A stretch of 64,000 bases of DNA, taken from Sanguinoderma infundibulare (Eukaryota > Basidiomycota > Agaricomycetes > Polyporales > Polyporaceae). Below are positions 23,559 to 34,174 of this stretch, piece after piece (position 1 is the stretch's first letter; every line of letters begins with the position of its first letter). The translations under genes were made by a program, and so were the position numbers. Under the pieces are notes generated by a model. It saw only the letters and a list, made by a program, of their open reading frames with translations, had not been told where the DNA came from and made no database searches. Where the stretch lies: contig JAVLRN010000005.1 of NCBI GenBank assembly GCA_032821775.1, positions 2,914,001 to 2,978,000 of the forward strand, read 5' to 3'.

Positions 23559-24955
23559 ATGGCCGAGGGTGCAATACCCCTCGACAGAGCGTACCTCGTC
23601 GCCATCTGGTTCGAGACTCTCTTCTACGGTGCGTCCTCACTTCCCTGTCGCCATCCGTTCTACTCACCCGCGATTGTAAACAGGAGTCAACCTCTGTCTC
23701 TTTGCGTCCTACCTCTACATCACCCGCTTCCGCCGTGTCCCCCGCGAGATCTCCCCCATCATCTTCTGGGTAGCATCCCTCATGTTCTGCTTCTCCACCA
23801 TCCACGTCTCCCTCGGCTTTGCCCGCCTCATCTGGGGCTTCATCGACAATCGAGGCGGTTCTGGAGGGCCCGCCGCATACTTCTCAGACGTCTCTACACC
23901 CCCCAACGTCGCCAAGGTCACCATCCACACCGTAAACTCCATCCTTGGCGACAGCATCGTCGTGCGTATGCCTTCTCCTCCTCCTCTCACACACTCCCCT
24001 GTGTCTTCCTTTCGGGATTGCTAATCGCCGTGGTCTCATAGGTTTGGCGCTGTTACCATGTGTGGAGTGCGGATTGGAGGGTTTGCGTCCTTCCTGCCGT
24101 CCTGATTATTGCTTCCGCCAGTGAGTCTATCTTTGATCCCGCTCCAATCTTCCTTTGCTCACAACAACTCGCAAAGTATGTGGCTTCGGTCAAGCCTACA
24201 TCTTCGCAACAGCCAAGTCCACACACAGCGCTTTCGCGACGGTCCGTCTACCCGACTACTTTACTCCTGTCCGTCTCGTAACTCGCCTTGTGTCTGCCAG
24301 ACCCTCGCCCGATGGAATGGCTCCCTCTTCTCTCTATCGCTCGTGACAAACGTGGTCGTCACCAGTTTGATCGCAGCACGGCTGTGGTGCGTCCCAATCT
24401 CAGTCACCCAAATTGAACCTCCGCCCTCATGTCCCCTTAACGCCTCTGTCGCCCGTTGCCGTTTGAAACGCGCAATGTTTCTCGAACACAGGTATCTCAC
24501 ACGGGACATCGGCGTGAAACAGTTCCGCTTCCTCCGCGCGTTCCTGCTCATCATCGAGTCCGCCATGATCTATTCCACCGCCCTCCTCGTCGAGATCGTT
24601 CTCTACTTCTCGGGCAACAACGCGTTCTACATCGTCTACGACCCCATCGCGCAGCTGACCGTGAGTCTTCTCCCCGTCTATCCGCATTGTCCGCACCCAT
24701 AGATTTTCCCCGGGCACTCTGCAGGGCATCGTGCCGACGACGATCATTCTCCTCGCCTCGCTCGGCCTCTCGTACAACGAGAACACAGCGAACTTCTCGA
24801 CGACCCGCGCGTCCTCGATCCACTTCAGCTCCCGTGCGACGCGCCATTTGGCGTCGACCGCCTCCGCGACGGACGTCGACCCGGACCTTGCCAAGGCAGA
24901 GGCTGGTGTCAACCGCAACACCGAGGCACGCTCCTCCGCCATCCCCTGGCGATAG
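23559..24955 (+). CDS. Seven-helix integral membrane protein, unknown function
   Basis: Exons 23559-23628, 23684-23961, 24042-24120, 24177-24241, 24301-24386, 24492-24660 and 24725-24955 give 325 aa with the frame intact. Seven hydrophobic segments are visible: AYLVAIWFETLFYG, the IIFWVASLMFCF region, a central segment ending WRCYHVW, VCVLPAVLIIASA, the SLVTNVVVTSLIAARLW segment, FLLIIESAMIYSTALLVEIV and GIVPTTIILLASLG. The C-terminal tail is hydrophilic. The layout resembles a large family of unnamed multi-pass proteins expanded in Agaricomycetes. Receptor or transporter function is not shown and none is assumed. Confidence 0.8.
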
Positions 24956-25429
24956 CCTTGCCGTCATGCTCGATGCCTGACCGGCGTTTGGAGGTCCCAC
25001 AGCGCCGACGGTCTAGAAAGACGATGTGATGTCCTCCGCATTCTACTATGCGTACAGGCGTTTCCGATGTTGCTCAGAGTCGTCTTAAAAACCGGCAGGA
25101 AACGGTGCCTGACGGGCGTAATGGTATAACAGATAATTGTACGTTACCATGTGGCGAAGGTGTAGTCGCTACTGCTCGTGTTAAGCCTACTTAAGTTTAG
25201 ATTCCACCGTTCCTTCTCCATTAACAGCGTGGGCCTTGGCCCGGCGCCCCCTGAATCCGAAAGCGCCATAGCAATGAGGTAAAATCCCGTCGATCGAACG
25301 CACGACGGTGGCTGTGCGATCTGGTGGCTACATGTCGAAAGTCAACTTGCCGATAGACTCTGTCAATCGTGATCTCAGCAACCGGCGATCGAAGCCACAT
25401 TCATCTTCGCATGACACAAACAAGTCCAT
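24956..25429. other. Convergent 3' region, no gene seen
   Basis: Lies between the ends of the membrane protein gene (+) and cerato-platanin copy 2 (-); the inverted duplication starts near its right end. Confidence 0.45.
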
Positions 25430-25550
25430 CAACGAACGAATTGTTCACATGTACATACAAACGGGGGTCGACATTGAGTGACAGTCGGAATGTCGCGAGC
25501 ACACATCGAGCCATCCATAAACGAAATATCGAGGGGTACTGCCAGTGCTA

Positions 25551-26144
25551 CTACCAGGCGTGGAAGCAGAAGTCGGTCGAGACCTGCTGCGCGGTGATGG
25601 GAATAGCGACGTTGTTGTTCCCCGGCGCGAGCTTGTCCAACGCCGGCTTCGAAAGCGTGAAACCTGGGTTCGTCTTGTCGATCGCGAGGATGAAGATCGG
25701 TTCCTTGTCCTTGTAGGTCAGCTTCCAGCAGGTGCCGCAGTTGTTGATGTTCTCTGAAATGCGCGGGGTATTTATCAGCACCGGATCCGGGCGACAACGG
25801 CAGTCGCATGAGGATGCGCACCAGAAACTTTGAACACGGCGCCGACGAAGGGGAAGGACGACAAGTCGCCGATCCGGGCATTTGGAGCTACACGAGGAAT
25901 AGCACGGTGAGAACAGCGTCCTCCAGGGGGAGCCGAGGGGTCACGCACCAAGGTGGAAGGCGTTCTTGAGACGATCGCCGCAAGCGGTGTTGCTGAGAGG
26001 GAAATCCTTGTTGTACTCGAAGGCGAAGGTCGCTTGAGATTGGAAAGACGGTCCTTGGGGGTTGCCGTCAGGGTAACCGCCGGGCGCGCCAACGACGGCG
26101 GCGGCCAGAGAAAGGGCAGAGACAACGAGGGTAAAGAAGTGCAT
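25551..26144 (-). CDS. Cerato-platanin family secreted protein, copy 2
   Basis: Exons 25949-26144, 25822-25887 and 25551-25753 give 154 aa. The signal peptide (MHFFTLVVSALSLAAAVVGA), the four cysteines (TAC, NCGTC and FCF) and the intron positions match copy 1. The mature domains are nearly identical; the differences cluster just after the signal peptide, where copy 1 has a longer Asp/His/Pro stretch and copy 2 has GGYPDGNPQGP. A 3 bp indel in exon 1 keeps the frame, and intron sequences differ more than exons. That pattern suggests both copies remain under selection. Expected to be secreted and wall-associated, binding chitin-type glycans as known for the family. Confidence 0.92.
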
Positions 26145-26909
26145 GGCGAACAAAGGTATGTGGTTTAGAGCGAGAAGAGATCGAAGTGTCCGGTGAAAGT
26201 GGTGAATGTGTTGAAAGCGAATGGATGTTCTGCTGGTCCAACGGTCCGTCGGTAGCCTTTTAACCCACCAGCTACCCGTACAGAGCCAGGGGAACTTGTT
26301 TGGTACTGCCATAAACGCGAGCCAGCTGAAACACGAGGGGCGCCTTCGACTCGATTGAAACCCCCTTTCCCTCGTTCCGTGTCTTGAGGGGCTCAACGTT
26401 CAACTCCTGTGGCGGAATCAAGACCTTGTACAACCTTCGAGCAGTCCGTGATGTACTCTTTTGATAAACAGATAAACGTTCTCACAAAGGATTTCTGGAG
26501 CAAAGGTTGATGGACGACAAGTATCGGGATGCGCTATGCGGGATTTTGCGTTGAGTCGCCCATCCAGAACGCACCTTCTGCTTCCAGCTAAATAGGGAGT
26601 GTTTACGATCGTTAGCACTGCATCGCCGATGATAACATCGAGCACTCACCTACATCTACGTTTGGCTACAGCTCCTCGGAATGCTTGGCGAACCCCGCGG
26701 CGAACACCGACCGACTACTCCTAACGCTACGATGGTTAAGGCAGGAAAGGCAGTGTATTTACCGTTTGGATCCGTACATGCCCTAGTAAACAGGTGGGAC
26801 GGGGCAGGCGGTGCTAAGTAAGCAGTTGTACATCATAGACAATGCAAGCAAAATAAAACTACCACTGCTTTGGCGAATCAACCAGAATCCATGCAAAGAG
26901 AAGATACCG

Positions 26910-28950
26910 TTAATGCTTCAATGTGCCTAGGAACGTGAGCCCGATGGGCCAGCTTGAGCTTGGGGTGGATTCATCAAAGACTGCATACCCGCCGGCGGCA
27001 CCCTCGAGAAGCCTGGTGGTTATAACATCCAAACCCTGCGACAGCGGTCCGCAGGGGCGCGTGTTAACTGGCACCGGCAACCTTTGGCCCGCCACAGAAC
27101 CAAAAATCACGTTCATTGCCCTTGCGGCGGTCCAGAGTTCCGGGGCTGGTTGAATCGTAAAGTGATGGACGCCATACGCTGGTTGGTAGTCGGCCCTAAA
27201 CCACGCATGCGGTCAGTCTTCGACTTTGCCAGTGGGAAGACGGATCGGTACTTACGAGAATCCCGTTGGATTCGACACATGCACCAGCTGCGTCGGTCGA
27301 CTCGGTGAGTGTTTCGGTCCAGGGTTCGGGCAGGGGACGACGCACCATGTTTCCAAGCAAACCAAATTCATTGGACGGGCTCCCTGATAGGATGCGCTCC
27401 CAGACGGCGGACAGCGTGCTGTCTCGCGGCAGGTCGATCGCGTCGAGCAAGTCCGGCATGCTTTTAAGCACGGCAAAAACGGAGTGCAGCAAATATGCGG
27501 ATATATGCGAGTGCAATCATGGTATGTACAGTACTCTGCCGGTGTGTACTGGTGTCCATCCAATCCGAACGCGTTGAAACCTATAAATCCTGACACAAGA
27601 GAATGAGCTGCTCTGGAGTGAAACGGTTGCCTTCCATCGTGCCCTCCATGGCCTTGTCGAACTCGAGGTGTTTCCCAGGCCGATAGTCCGCCCAGTCAGA
27701 GAGCGGAGGTTTCCAGATCCAGGACGTCCAAGAATGCGTGAACCGGCCAGGAACTGTCGAACCTATCTACGGAGGTTTGGAGGGAGGTAATAGGGGGGGG
27801 GGGCGAACGCGGGCGGGGGAGGGAGGGGTCACGCGGCGGAAGGGCTGGGCGTGTCTGCCCACTTGCAAGTGGGCTGAGTGTCTCCGCGCACTTGCAAGTG
27901 GGCTCGGTATAATATACCACCCACTTGCAAGTGAGTGTGTAGACTCTACAACTGTCAGCATAGGCTTCATGATGACAGGGGGCAGAGAGCTGAGATGCCG
28001 GAACCGATGGTCGCCACAGATAGGTTGAACACGAACTTCAACGCGCATGACATGGGGTAGCCCATCTGGTCGGGGGATAGGGCGGGGTAGAGGGGGGTAC
28101 ATGGAACAGAAGCTCCACTCCATGTAGCCCATCTCTTCGACCATGAGGCAGAGTGGGAAAACGTCAAGATGTGGCAGAGGAAAGTCCTTGAAGATCTTCT
28201 CCTGTCTAGCAGCATGAACCGACGCCTTCATCGCCAACAAGCTGTTGGCGAGCTGATTCCCGTCGGCGCCGAATCGCGAGAGCAACTGTGAACGATCCAC
28301 GGCCACCCAGCCCTTGAGCGAGAACACGCGCGAGGGGTTGCGATCCGGAGTATGCCCTGCGAGAGCGGGATTGAGGTTGAGGACGAGGAGGAGCACCTTC
28401 CCCGACTGTTCTTCCCAGTACGTCTGTCGGGGTGCGAGACTCGAGTATATGACAGCTGTCGCGAAGGGATGGATGGCCCAGAGATATGCGCGCAAGAAGT
28501 CGCTTAAGAGCTGGGTCTGATGGTGATGTGAGGAAAGACCGAGGGACCCAAACTTCTCCTTGAACGCCGTTGCAGACTCTTGTTGGTTGAGCCCCCTTAC
28601 GTGCGAGTCGCATTCTCTGCTGGGCACGAGTTGTCGAAAGGAAGTGTCAGCGAGGACAATGAACTCACCTGTGTTCCGGCCACGCTGCAGCATACCGCCA
28701 CCGCGCGTCGAGAGCATCTTCGTAGCGGCGGGTCAGATTCCGATTTGCGTTCTCGAGCACATTGGTTGCAACGTCTCAGTGCCGTGGACGCATGAAAGTT
28801 GAAATGCAGCTGCCAGGCGAGAGGAATATCCTGGAGAAGCATAGCTGCGCGGACTAGGAGATGGTGACGGCGGTCTGGGAGGGCAAACGTTGAATGGCAG
28901 GAAGGCCTAAGCTGCCAGCCCCAGTCCGGAAGTTGCCGTACGTACATTAT
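26910..28950 (-). CDS. Unknown intron-containing gene, better-preserved copy
   Basis: I do not recognise the family, and boundaries and exon joins are approximate. Visible parts in order: an upstream exon reading VLENANRNLTRRYEDALDA; a GTGAGT...CAG intron at about 28619-28670; a long exon with SHHHQTQLLSDFLRAYLWAI, YWEEQSGKVLLLVLNLNP, WVAVDRSQLLSRFGADGNQ and PHLDVFPLCLMVEEMGYMEW; a segment ending LSDWADYRPGKHLEFDKAME; a segment KSMPDLLDAIDLPRDS; and a last exon with VPVNTRPCGPLSQGLDV ending GTLKH. No signal peptide or known catalytic motif was seen. A 198 bp insertion sits between two of these segments. Whether the gene is functional is open. Confidence 0.5.
27752..27956. mobile_element. Palindrome-rich insertion with possible 7-bp target duplication
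   Basis: This segment is absent from the other arm of the duplication, so it arose as an insertion here or a precise loss there. AACTGTC occurs at 27752-27758 and again at 27950-27956, flanking about 191 bp; the empty site in the other arm has exactly seven bases (ATCTACC, four of seven identical) at this place. Inside are CCCACTTGCAAGTGGG (27858-27873), two more CACTTGCAAGTG palindromes (27889-27900, 27922-27933), GGTATAATATACC (27906-27918) and a run of 11 G. No clear terminal inverted repeat and no coding capacity, so a small non-autonomous element is only an inference. Confidence 0.5.
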
Positions 28951-29450
28951 TAGGCTGCGTTCTCGTTTCAGAGTACTATACCTACCTTACAAACTTGCAG
29001 AGCTACCTCCAGTAACCTGCAGGTCGCATGGTGAGTCGGAAGCAGCGCCGTTCCAGTCCCGAGGTACGCTTTGGCCGGTGACCCGGCTGCCTCCTCTTAT
29101 CGGTCGAGGGGGCCAAGGCTGCACTGGTAGATCGACCAGGCGCTGCGCATCCCATCCATCATGCGCCCCACCCTCAGGCACACCAGGCCAAACCACAAGC
29201 GTCGCTTAACACTGGCCGCAATGATATTTGGAGTAGCACATTTCGGGAGACAACTTGTCATTGCAGACTTCTACACAACACTCATAGCTCTTGTACAAGA
29301 AGGATCCTATCGCTCGTTACCGTCAAGTCATTTCAAACGCCTCCATTCTCTCAGCTCGTTCGTACCTTTGCCGACAGCGACGGTCTGCAAAAACATAAAG
29401 TCAGCCACCGCTCGTCCGGAGAGCTATGAACCCGAGACGTACTAATTCGT
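28951..29450. other. Intergenic, no gene seen
   Basis: About 500 bp between the unknown gene and the PsiD-like gene. Small open frames without motif or splice structure. Confidence 0.4.
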
Positions 29451-30797
29451 TTAGTTCGTGACACGCTGGCCGGAGCCAATCTGACTCCCAAACTTGTAGT
29501 GGACGCCCTTCTCCTGCTTCAGCTCGACCTTCGCGTCCTTCTGGAACACCGTCACGATGTCCGACCCTCCGAGCTGGAAGCACGAGATCTCCTGGCCCTT
29601 CTCGACCCAGTCCCCCGGCTTCACGCTCAGCACCACCGACGACACCTGTGCCATCCCGATCGGGAGCACCCCGACCAGCCCGATCTGGCTCTCGATGAGG
29701 ATCAACCCACGCGCCTGGATGAACTGGTAGCCAGGCGAGTCGGGCGCGTCGGGCACGACCTCAGACGTCGGTATGGCCGCCGCCTGGTGGCGGCGGATGG
29801 CGGCGTGGTGGGAGATGATCGTCGGATCGTCCTTCTTGGACAGGATGTGACGGTGCATCCCAAGGCGCGGCGGCGTCTCGTTGTCCACCTGCTTCAGGAC
29901 GACCTCGAGGTAGCACAGGCCGGGGATGACCTTCGCTTCGATGACACGTCCCGCAACGGGCGCGTGCTGGCGGTGGTAGTCGGTCGTGTTCAGGAACGAG
30001 TGCGTGAAGAGACCCCCGGAGAAGAGGGCGCCGAAGGACGTCCCGGACGCGGCGTCGTCCAAGAGCTGGCTGATGCTCCAGGGCACGCCCTTGACGTCGA
30101 ACGTGGTCACATCCGCCGGGTCGCCGTTGACCAGCCAGGCCCCGTCGAAGGAGCAGTCGGCGGGACTGACGATGACGGTCGGGTCCTCGGGGGCAGCAAT
30201 GGGACGGAAGGTGGGATTGATGTGACGCGCGAAGAACTTGTTGAACGTCTTCCATCCGCCTTCCGGCCGCGGGTATTGGTCGTAGAAGTCGGTCTCCGGA
30301 GTGTCGCGGTAAGCCGGGGAGTCCACAAACGTCTTGATGGCCTCCTCGTTGATGGAGTCAGGGTGATCCATCCACTTACCCATCTCCTGAGCGTACTCGA
30401 TGAGCCACTCGGACAACCACCTCCAGGGACTGCGAGCCGAGGGATCGATAGGGCTCTGGTGTTCGCGGACAGGAGGGAGATCGAGAACGAAGTAGAAGAT
30501 GCAGATGTGGTAGTAGACGTTGGTGCCGGAGACGTCCTCGGTCGGAACCCAGTGAACGTACTCGTCCATGTATCTAACGTAGTCATCGACGGAGTGGATG
30601 TTGAAGGTTTTGAACTCGGGAAGACCAGTAGCATGAGCCATCAAGAAAGACTGCTCAAAAGCCGCCTTAAACTCGGGGTTCTCCGAGAAGTAATCGACTA
30701 GCTTCTGGACGATGGGAGTGTATGGTATGGCTGAGATGCGGAGCGTGAGAAGGAGAGCCAAGGGGATACGGTAAGAAAGCCTCTTACCGTGCTTCAT
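29451..30797 (-). CDS. Phosphatidylserine decarboxylase-like / PsiD-like decarboxylase
   Basis: Exons 30788-30797 and 29451-30730 give 429 aa. The family is shown by FFARHINPTFRPIA, the segment FLNTTDYHRQHAPVAGRV with the conserved YHR-x-H-x-P, and FQLGGSD near the C-terminus, the Gly-Ser self-cleavage site that creates the pyruvoyl cofactor. The long N-terminal domain and the GGS form (instead of LGST) place it with the soluble PSD-like amino-acid decarboxylases of mushrooms, of which PsiD (L-tryptophan decarboxylase) is the known example, rather than with mitochondrial Psd1. The substrate here is not established. The 57 bp intron (30731-30787, GTAAGA...CTCAG) is in frame and stop-free; if retained it would add a hydrophobic stretch. 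GTATAAAAG at 30925-30933 is a likely TATA box. Confidence 0.85.
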   Translation of the reverse strand: MKHGKRLSYRIPLALLLTLRISAIPYTPIVQKLVDYFSENPEFKAAFEQSFLMAHATGLPEFKTFNIHSVDDYVRYMDEYVHWVPTEDVSGTNVYYHICIFYFVLDLPPVREHQSPIDPSARSPWRWLSEWLIEYAQEMGKWMDHPDSINEEAIKTFVDSPAYRDTPETDFYDQYPRPEGGWKTFNKFFARHINPTFRPIAAPEDPTVIVSPADCSFDGAWLVNGDPADVTTFDVKGVPWSISQLLDDAASGTSFGALFSGGLFTHSFLNTTDYHRQHAPVAGRVIEAKVIPGLCYLEVVLKQVDNETPPRLGMHRHILSKKDDPTIISHHAAIRRHQAAAIPTSEVVPDAPDSPGYQFIQARGLILIESQIGLVGVLPIGMAQVSSVVLSVKPGDWVEKGQEISCFQLGGSDIVTVFQKDAKVELKQEKGVHYKFGSQIGSGQRVTN

Positions 30798-30924
30798 TGT
30801 GATGGTAATGGAATACGCCTGATACGTTGAAGGGTAAGAAACTGAGATTGAGGAGAAGAACGGGGATCGTACTGACTTGGAAGGGACGCAGGGGGCGCTG
30901 AGGATAGCGTGTCGGATGCCAGGG

Positions 30925-30933
30925 CTTTTATAC
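30925..30933 (-). promoter_or_regulatory. TATA box of the PsiD-like gene
   Basis: GTATAAAAG on the minus strand, about 130 bp upstream of the start codon. Confidence 0.55.
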
Positions 30934-31420
30934 GTCTCGACGGGCCGAAGGCTTGAGTTAGAACGTCATGGACACGAGTGATGTTGTCCAACTCGTAGAC
31001 CATCTCATCGTACGATCAGACGTTTTCGGCCGGTAGGACAGTCGGAAGACTAGGAGTCCGGCACGCGTTAACCTCATACCAGACATACGCGCCCATGATC
31101 GTAGTACCAAAGCATGATCCTTCCCCCGTGAAAAAAGGGGTGCAGGTCATACACGGCAAGAGAGATAGCTTCCAGGCATCTATCCCATCAACTACACTCA
31201 TCGTGGTAGTCCAGGGTCGAAGAATGCGCTAAGTGTGTCATACGAATTAGCGAGCAGGAGGCCAGGAACATCCGACCATCTACTACAACGAGTTGCGAAG
31301 CATGAATGCTGACCGAGCGACAAGAGCACCTTGTGAGCACAAAGTTAAGAAGTGTGCCTTGTTGAGTGACTGTTTGGTAGTGGACCTGAAGCCTAACGGC
31401 GAAAGGCGCGGGGTGTTTCA

Positions 31421-31668
31421 TGTATCGAGCATGACGGTACTTGAACGTTCTCTCGATGAACGAGATAAGCGTCATGTGTGCATGTGTTCATGACGAAACA
31501 AGTTGCGTGCATTCGATCTCCAAGAACCTTGAACACAAACCGAACAAGAAAGACGTAATTTCTTCACTCACTGGATTGCGGCGGGGATGATTCGTATGCA
31601 GCTAAATTCGGCGGGGCGAGTTCCCAGTCGAAGGCCACGTCGACTCGTGACTGGGTCAGGGGGACAGG
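31421..31668 (+). repeat. Local direct repeat, unit 1
   Basis: About 245 bp, repeated at 31752-31990. Both units start TGTATCGAG and share long runs such as CGTCATGTGTGCATGTGTTC. There is no coding capacity that I trust. Confidence 0.85.
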
Positions 31669-31751
31669 ATAGCCCGCGGCAAGCAAGCGGCGATGCCAGT
31701 GCACGTTCGGTATGCAAGTCGCCGTCGAGCTTGCGTGGCGTTCTTCCACTG

Positions 31752-31990
31752 TGTATCGAGGATGGCGGTACTTGAACTTTCTGTCGATGAACGAGATAAG
31801 CGTCATGTGTGCATGTGTTCATGACGAAATAAGTTGCGTGCATTCGATCTCCAAGCTGACCTTGAACACAAACCGAACAAGAAAGACGTAATTTCTTCGC
31901 TCACTGCGGGGATGATTGGTATGCAGCTAGACTCGGCCGGGCAAGTTCCTAGTCGAAGACCACCTCGACTCGTCACTGGGTCAAGGGGAA
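31752..31990 (+). repeat. Local direct repeat, unit 2
   Basis: Second unit of the pair with 31421-31668. It has a few substitutions and a small deletion (GGATTGCG missing) relative to unit 1. Confidence 0.85.
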
Positions 31991-32879
31991 AGATCGATAG
32001 GTCCGTCGGCCATGGAAGACAATATGCGCTTCGCGTTCGCGGACATGCTCGAAGCGTTTTGTATCCCTCTCTCACGCTGGCCGTGTGACTGTCAAGAGCG
32101 GCGTTTACTGGCACCCACCGTCGTTATCTGCAAGATAAAGATAAGAGGGGCTCGGCCAACGCTCTTCAATAACCCAATGAACTCTTGCAATAGCCAAGCA
32201 ATAGCCCTCAATTTCACCCTCTGAGAGCACCGCACCCGCGAACTATGCACTGAGGCATCACCGACACTCCCACCAACCTCGCCCTTTCCAAGACCGACGC
32301 AACGCTGACGATTCGAGTGATCAAGTCCTTTGAGTACCGCACCGAGCGCAGTCTCGTTTTCCACTACATCAACCTTAAGGAAACTACAGTGGGTCAGTGA
32401 AAGGAGAATGTACGGCAAGGTAATCCCTAGCATCACCTTACCAATCCGCGCCGCTTCCCGAACCTTGGAACCCCTCCCCTAGCGATCCAAACCCAGCCAG
32501 GATGGAAGCCATATCGCAATACGGTCCTTGGTCGGTTCGAATCCGCCACAACGTGCCGTGTAGACCGTCTGACCTCTCTGGAAGGCACCCTCAAACTCTA
32601 CACCAAGGCGCATGCGGCCAAGGTGAGCCCCCACGCCGGTCGCGGGCGGGGCCTCCCGAGCGTGGCCAATACGTGCATGCGATGAGGTCTTGAAGGTTCC
32701 AGCCGCTGCCAATTGACCGGGGGTTACTAGGCAATCGGAGTCGGGAAACGAAGCCTACCACGGAGCTGACTGCACTGGAGTTGCTGACACTCTTCGACGC
32801 CAGTGGTTCTTCTTTTCAGCTTAGGGTAGGCTGTTTGATTCAAATCCGTTAGAGGGAAAGAACAAAGGCTGACATTTGC

Positions 32880-33070
32880 TGCTACAGAACCTCACGGGCT
32901 GACGACCGATTCCCATTTCCTCCTCTCCCAAATCATTGCCAAACCTCGAGTGTTCGGAAGCATTGCACCAATAGGATAGTGTATCCCATATGTTCAGTTT
33001 TGACTTCGACTCGTGTTTATTAGGTGACAGTTTAGTGCTAGTATTTTTCCGGTTACTGTTCTCTGATCCA
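32880..33070 (-). repeat. Dispersed inverted repeat, copy 1
   Basis: The reverse complement resembles 63662-63870 over about 190 bp, including the shared run GTCAAAA-CTGAACATA and a CCTATTGGT core. Similarity is moderate, with several substitutions and indels. Nature unknown. Confidence 0.65.
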
Positions 33071-33551
33071 ACGTTACGCTGAAGTCCAGCTTGTTCACAG
33101 GCGGCGGGACTCCGTGGCACGCCGTACGACAGAAAGACTTCAAATTCTCATTCGGCACATGCGTCTCCGCATACACTGACTGTCCAGCACTCGATGTCAT
33201 GTTAGCCACACCCGGGTGGCGAGAGAAGGATACATAGGAAGAAGACGGAAGGAGGTACCAGAGACATACAGAAGGAACGATTCCGCCCCGATCACCAACA
33301 ACCCATGGCGACTGCGCCATTGACTACCAACCCTTCCCCGCTCGCTGCAGCCGAATGCGCGCGATCTCGAGAACAGAAGAGAAGGGTGCTCCGTTTCCTC
33401 GGCCGGCGCAGGCGGAGGCGCGCGAACGAGGCGACGAAGCGGAGCGTCGACGCTGGTCCTGCAGCCGCGATCGTCAGACGCGAGAGCTTGAAATCACTAG
33501 TACGGACATGCTCACCTTGAGAGGCGGCCCAGACATTGAGTCAGGCGCTCT

Positions 33552-33722
33552 TCAGGACCTTGCGGACGCACGGAGGTGGACGTCGTTGGTGATGGTGCCG
33601 CCAACTTGAAGGGCGGCGGCGGATGCGCCGGAGGGTGTATGGACCGTGGAGGCGCGAGCCACGGTCCAACCCGAGATGCGCGAGTCCGGGGGACGAGTAA
33701 AATGGAAGAGGTAACGCTTCAT
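33552..33722 (-). CDS. Possible small protein (56 aa), unknown
   Basis: A single open frame starting MKRYLFHFTRPPDSRISGWT, with GGTATAAGGA on the same strand about 90 bp upstream (near 33805-33815), a spacing typical for this window. A longer spliced form cannot be excluded. No family recognised; weak support without transcripts. Confidence 0.3.
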   Translation of the reverse strand: MKRYLFHFTRPPDSRISGWTVARASTVHTPSGASAAALQVGGTITNDVHLRASARS

Positions 33723-34174
33723 GGTGGGCGAGTTGGGTGGAAGAGGTGAAGGCCCATGCGAGCTGGTGGTGGTATGTGGTAAAGAGAGGTGGGCGTCTCG
33801 GGCGAGTCCTTATACCTCGCGTCGGACCCGAGGCTGACGTCGGGGGTCTGGGCAGGATATTCTTGGTTGCCGGCCCTTCACATGTGCGGCGATCTCGAGT
33901 GGTTGACGGTGTGACGTGTTTGTGACCTTGCAAGGTGGCTTGAGGCTCGCCGATCGCCCACCTTCCTGTCAACAAACCGAACCAGCACAGAGGAAGCAAT
34001 CCAAGCCCAGCTTCAGGCCCGAGGATTTCCGAAGCATGGTATGGTTACCGTCAGTCATTCTACGTCCTGGAATGAATACAATGTCTATACCCTCCGATGA
34101 GAACCTGACTCTTCGAGTCATCTGCAACTGTGTCAAGAGCAAGCGGCGACTGCGGTCCCATACCAACACGAAGG

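Larger units (their letters stand above)
25430..28626 (-). repeat. Right arm of the inverted segmental duplication
   Basis: Reverse-orientation copy of 1-3025. It is about 200 bp longer because of an insertion at 27752-27956. Similarity probably continues past 28626, but the matching part of the left arm lies outside the window. The cerato-platanin gene is intact and the unknown gene looks better preserved here than in the left arm. Confidence 0.9.
30934..33551. other. Repeat-rich stretch without a clear gene
   Basis: Holds a tandem duplication (31421-31668 and 31752-31990), a remnant related to 63662-63870, and short open frames. A frame near 32560-32625 (TSLEGTLKLYTKAHAAK, ending at a GTGAGC donor-like site) may be an exon relic, but no flanking exons were found. 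Confidence 0.4.

Noticed and set aside
29499..30701. 400-aa open frame opposite the PsiD-like gene
   Set aside because: Antisense shadow. The minus strand has the family motifs and splice sites.
30731..30797. Signal peptide on the PsiD-like enzyme
   Set aside because: The hydrophobic stretch is encoded by a canonical 57 bp intron. The spliced N-terminus is MKHAIPYTPIVQ, which is not a signal. Retention is kept as a finding only.
32500..32560. tRNA-like T-loop motif (GGTTCGAATCC)
   Set aside because: The TpsiC-like loop is present, but the T-stem has a mismatch and I found no matching acceptor, D-arm or anticodon arm at the right spacing.
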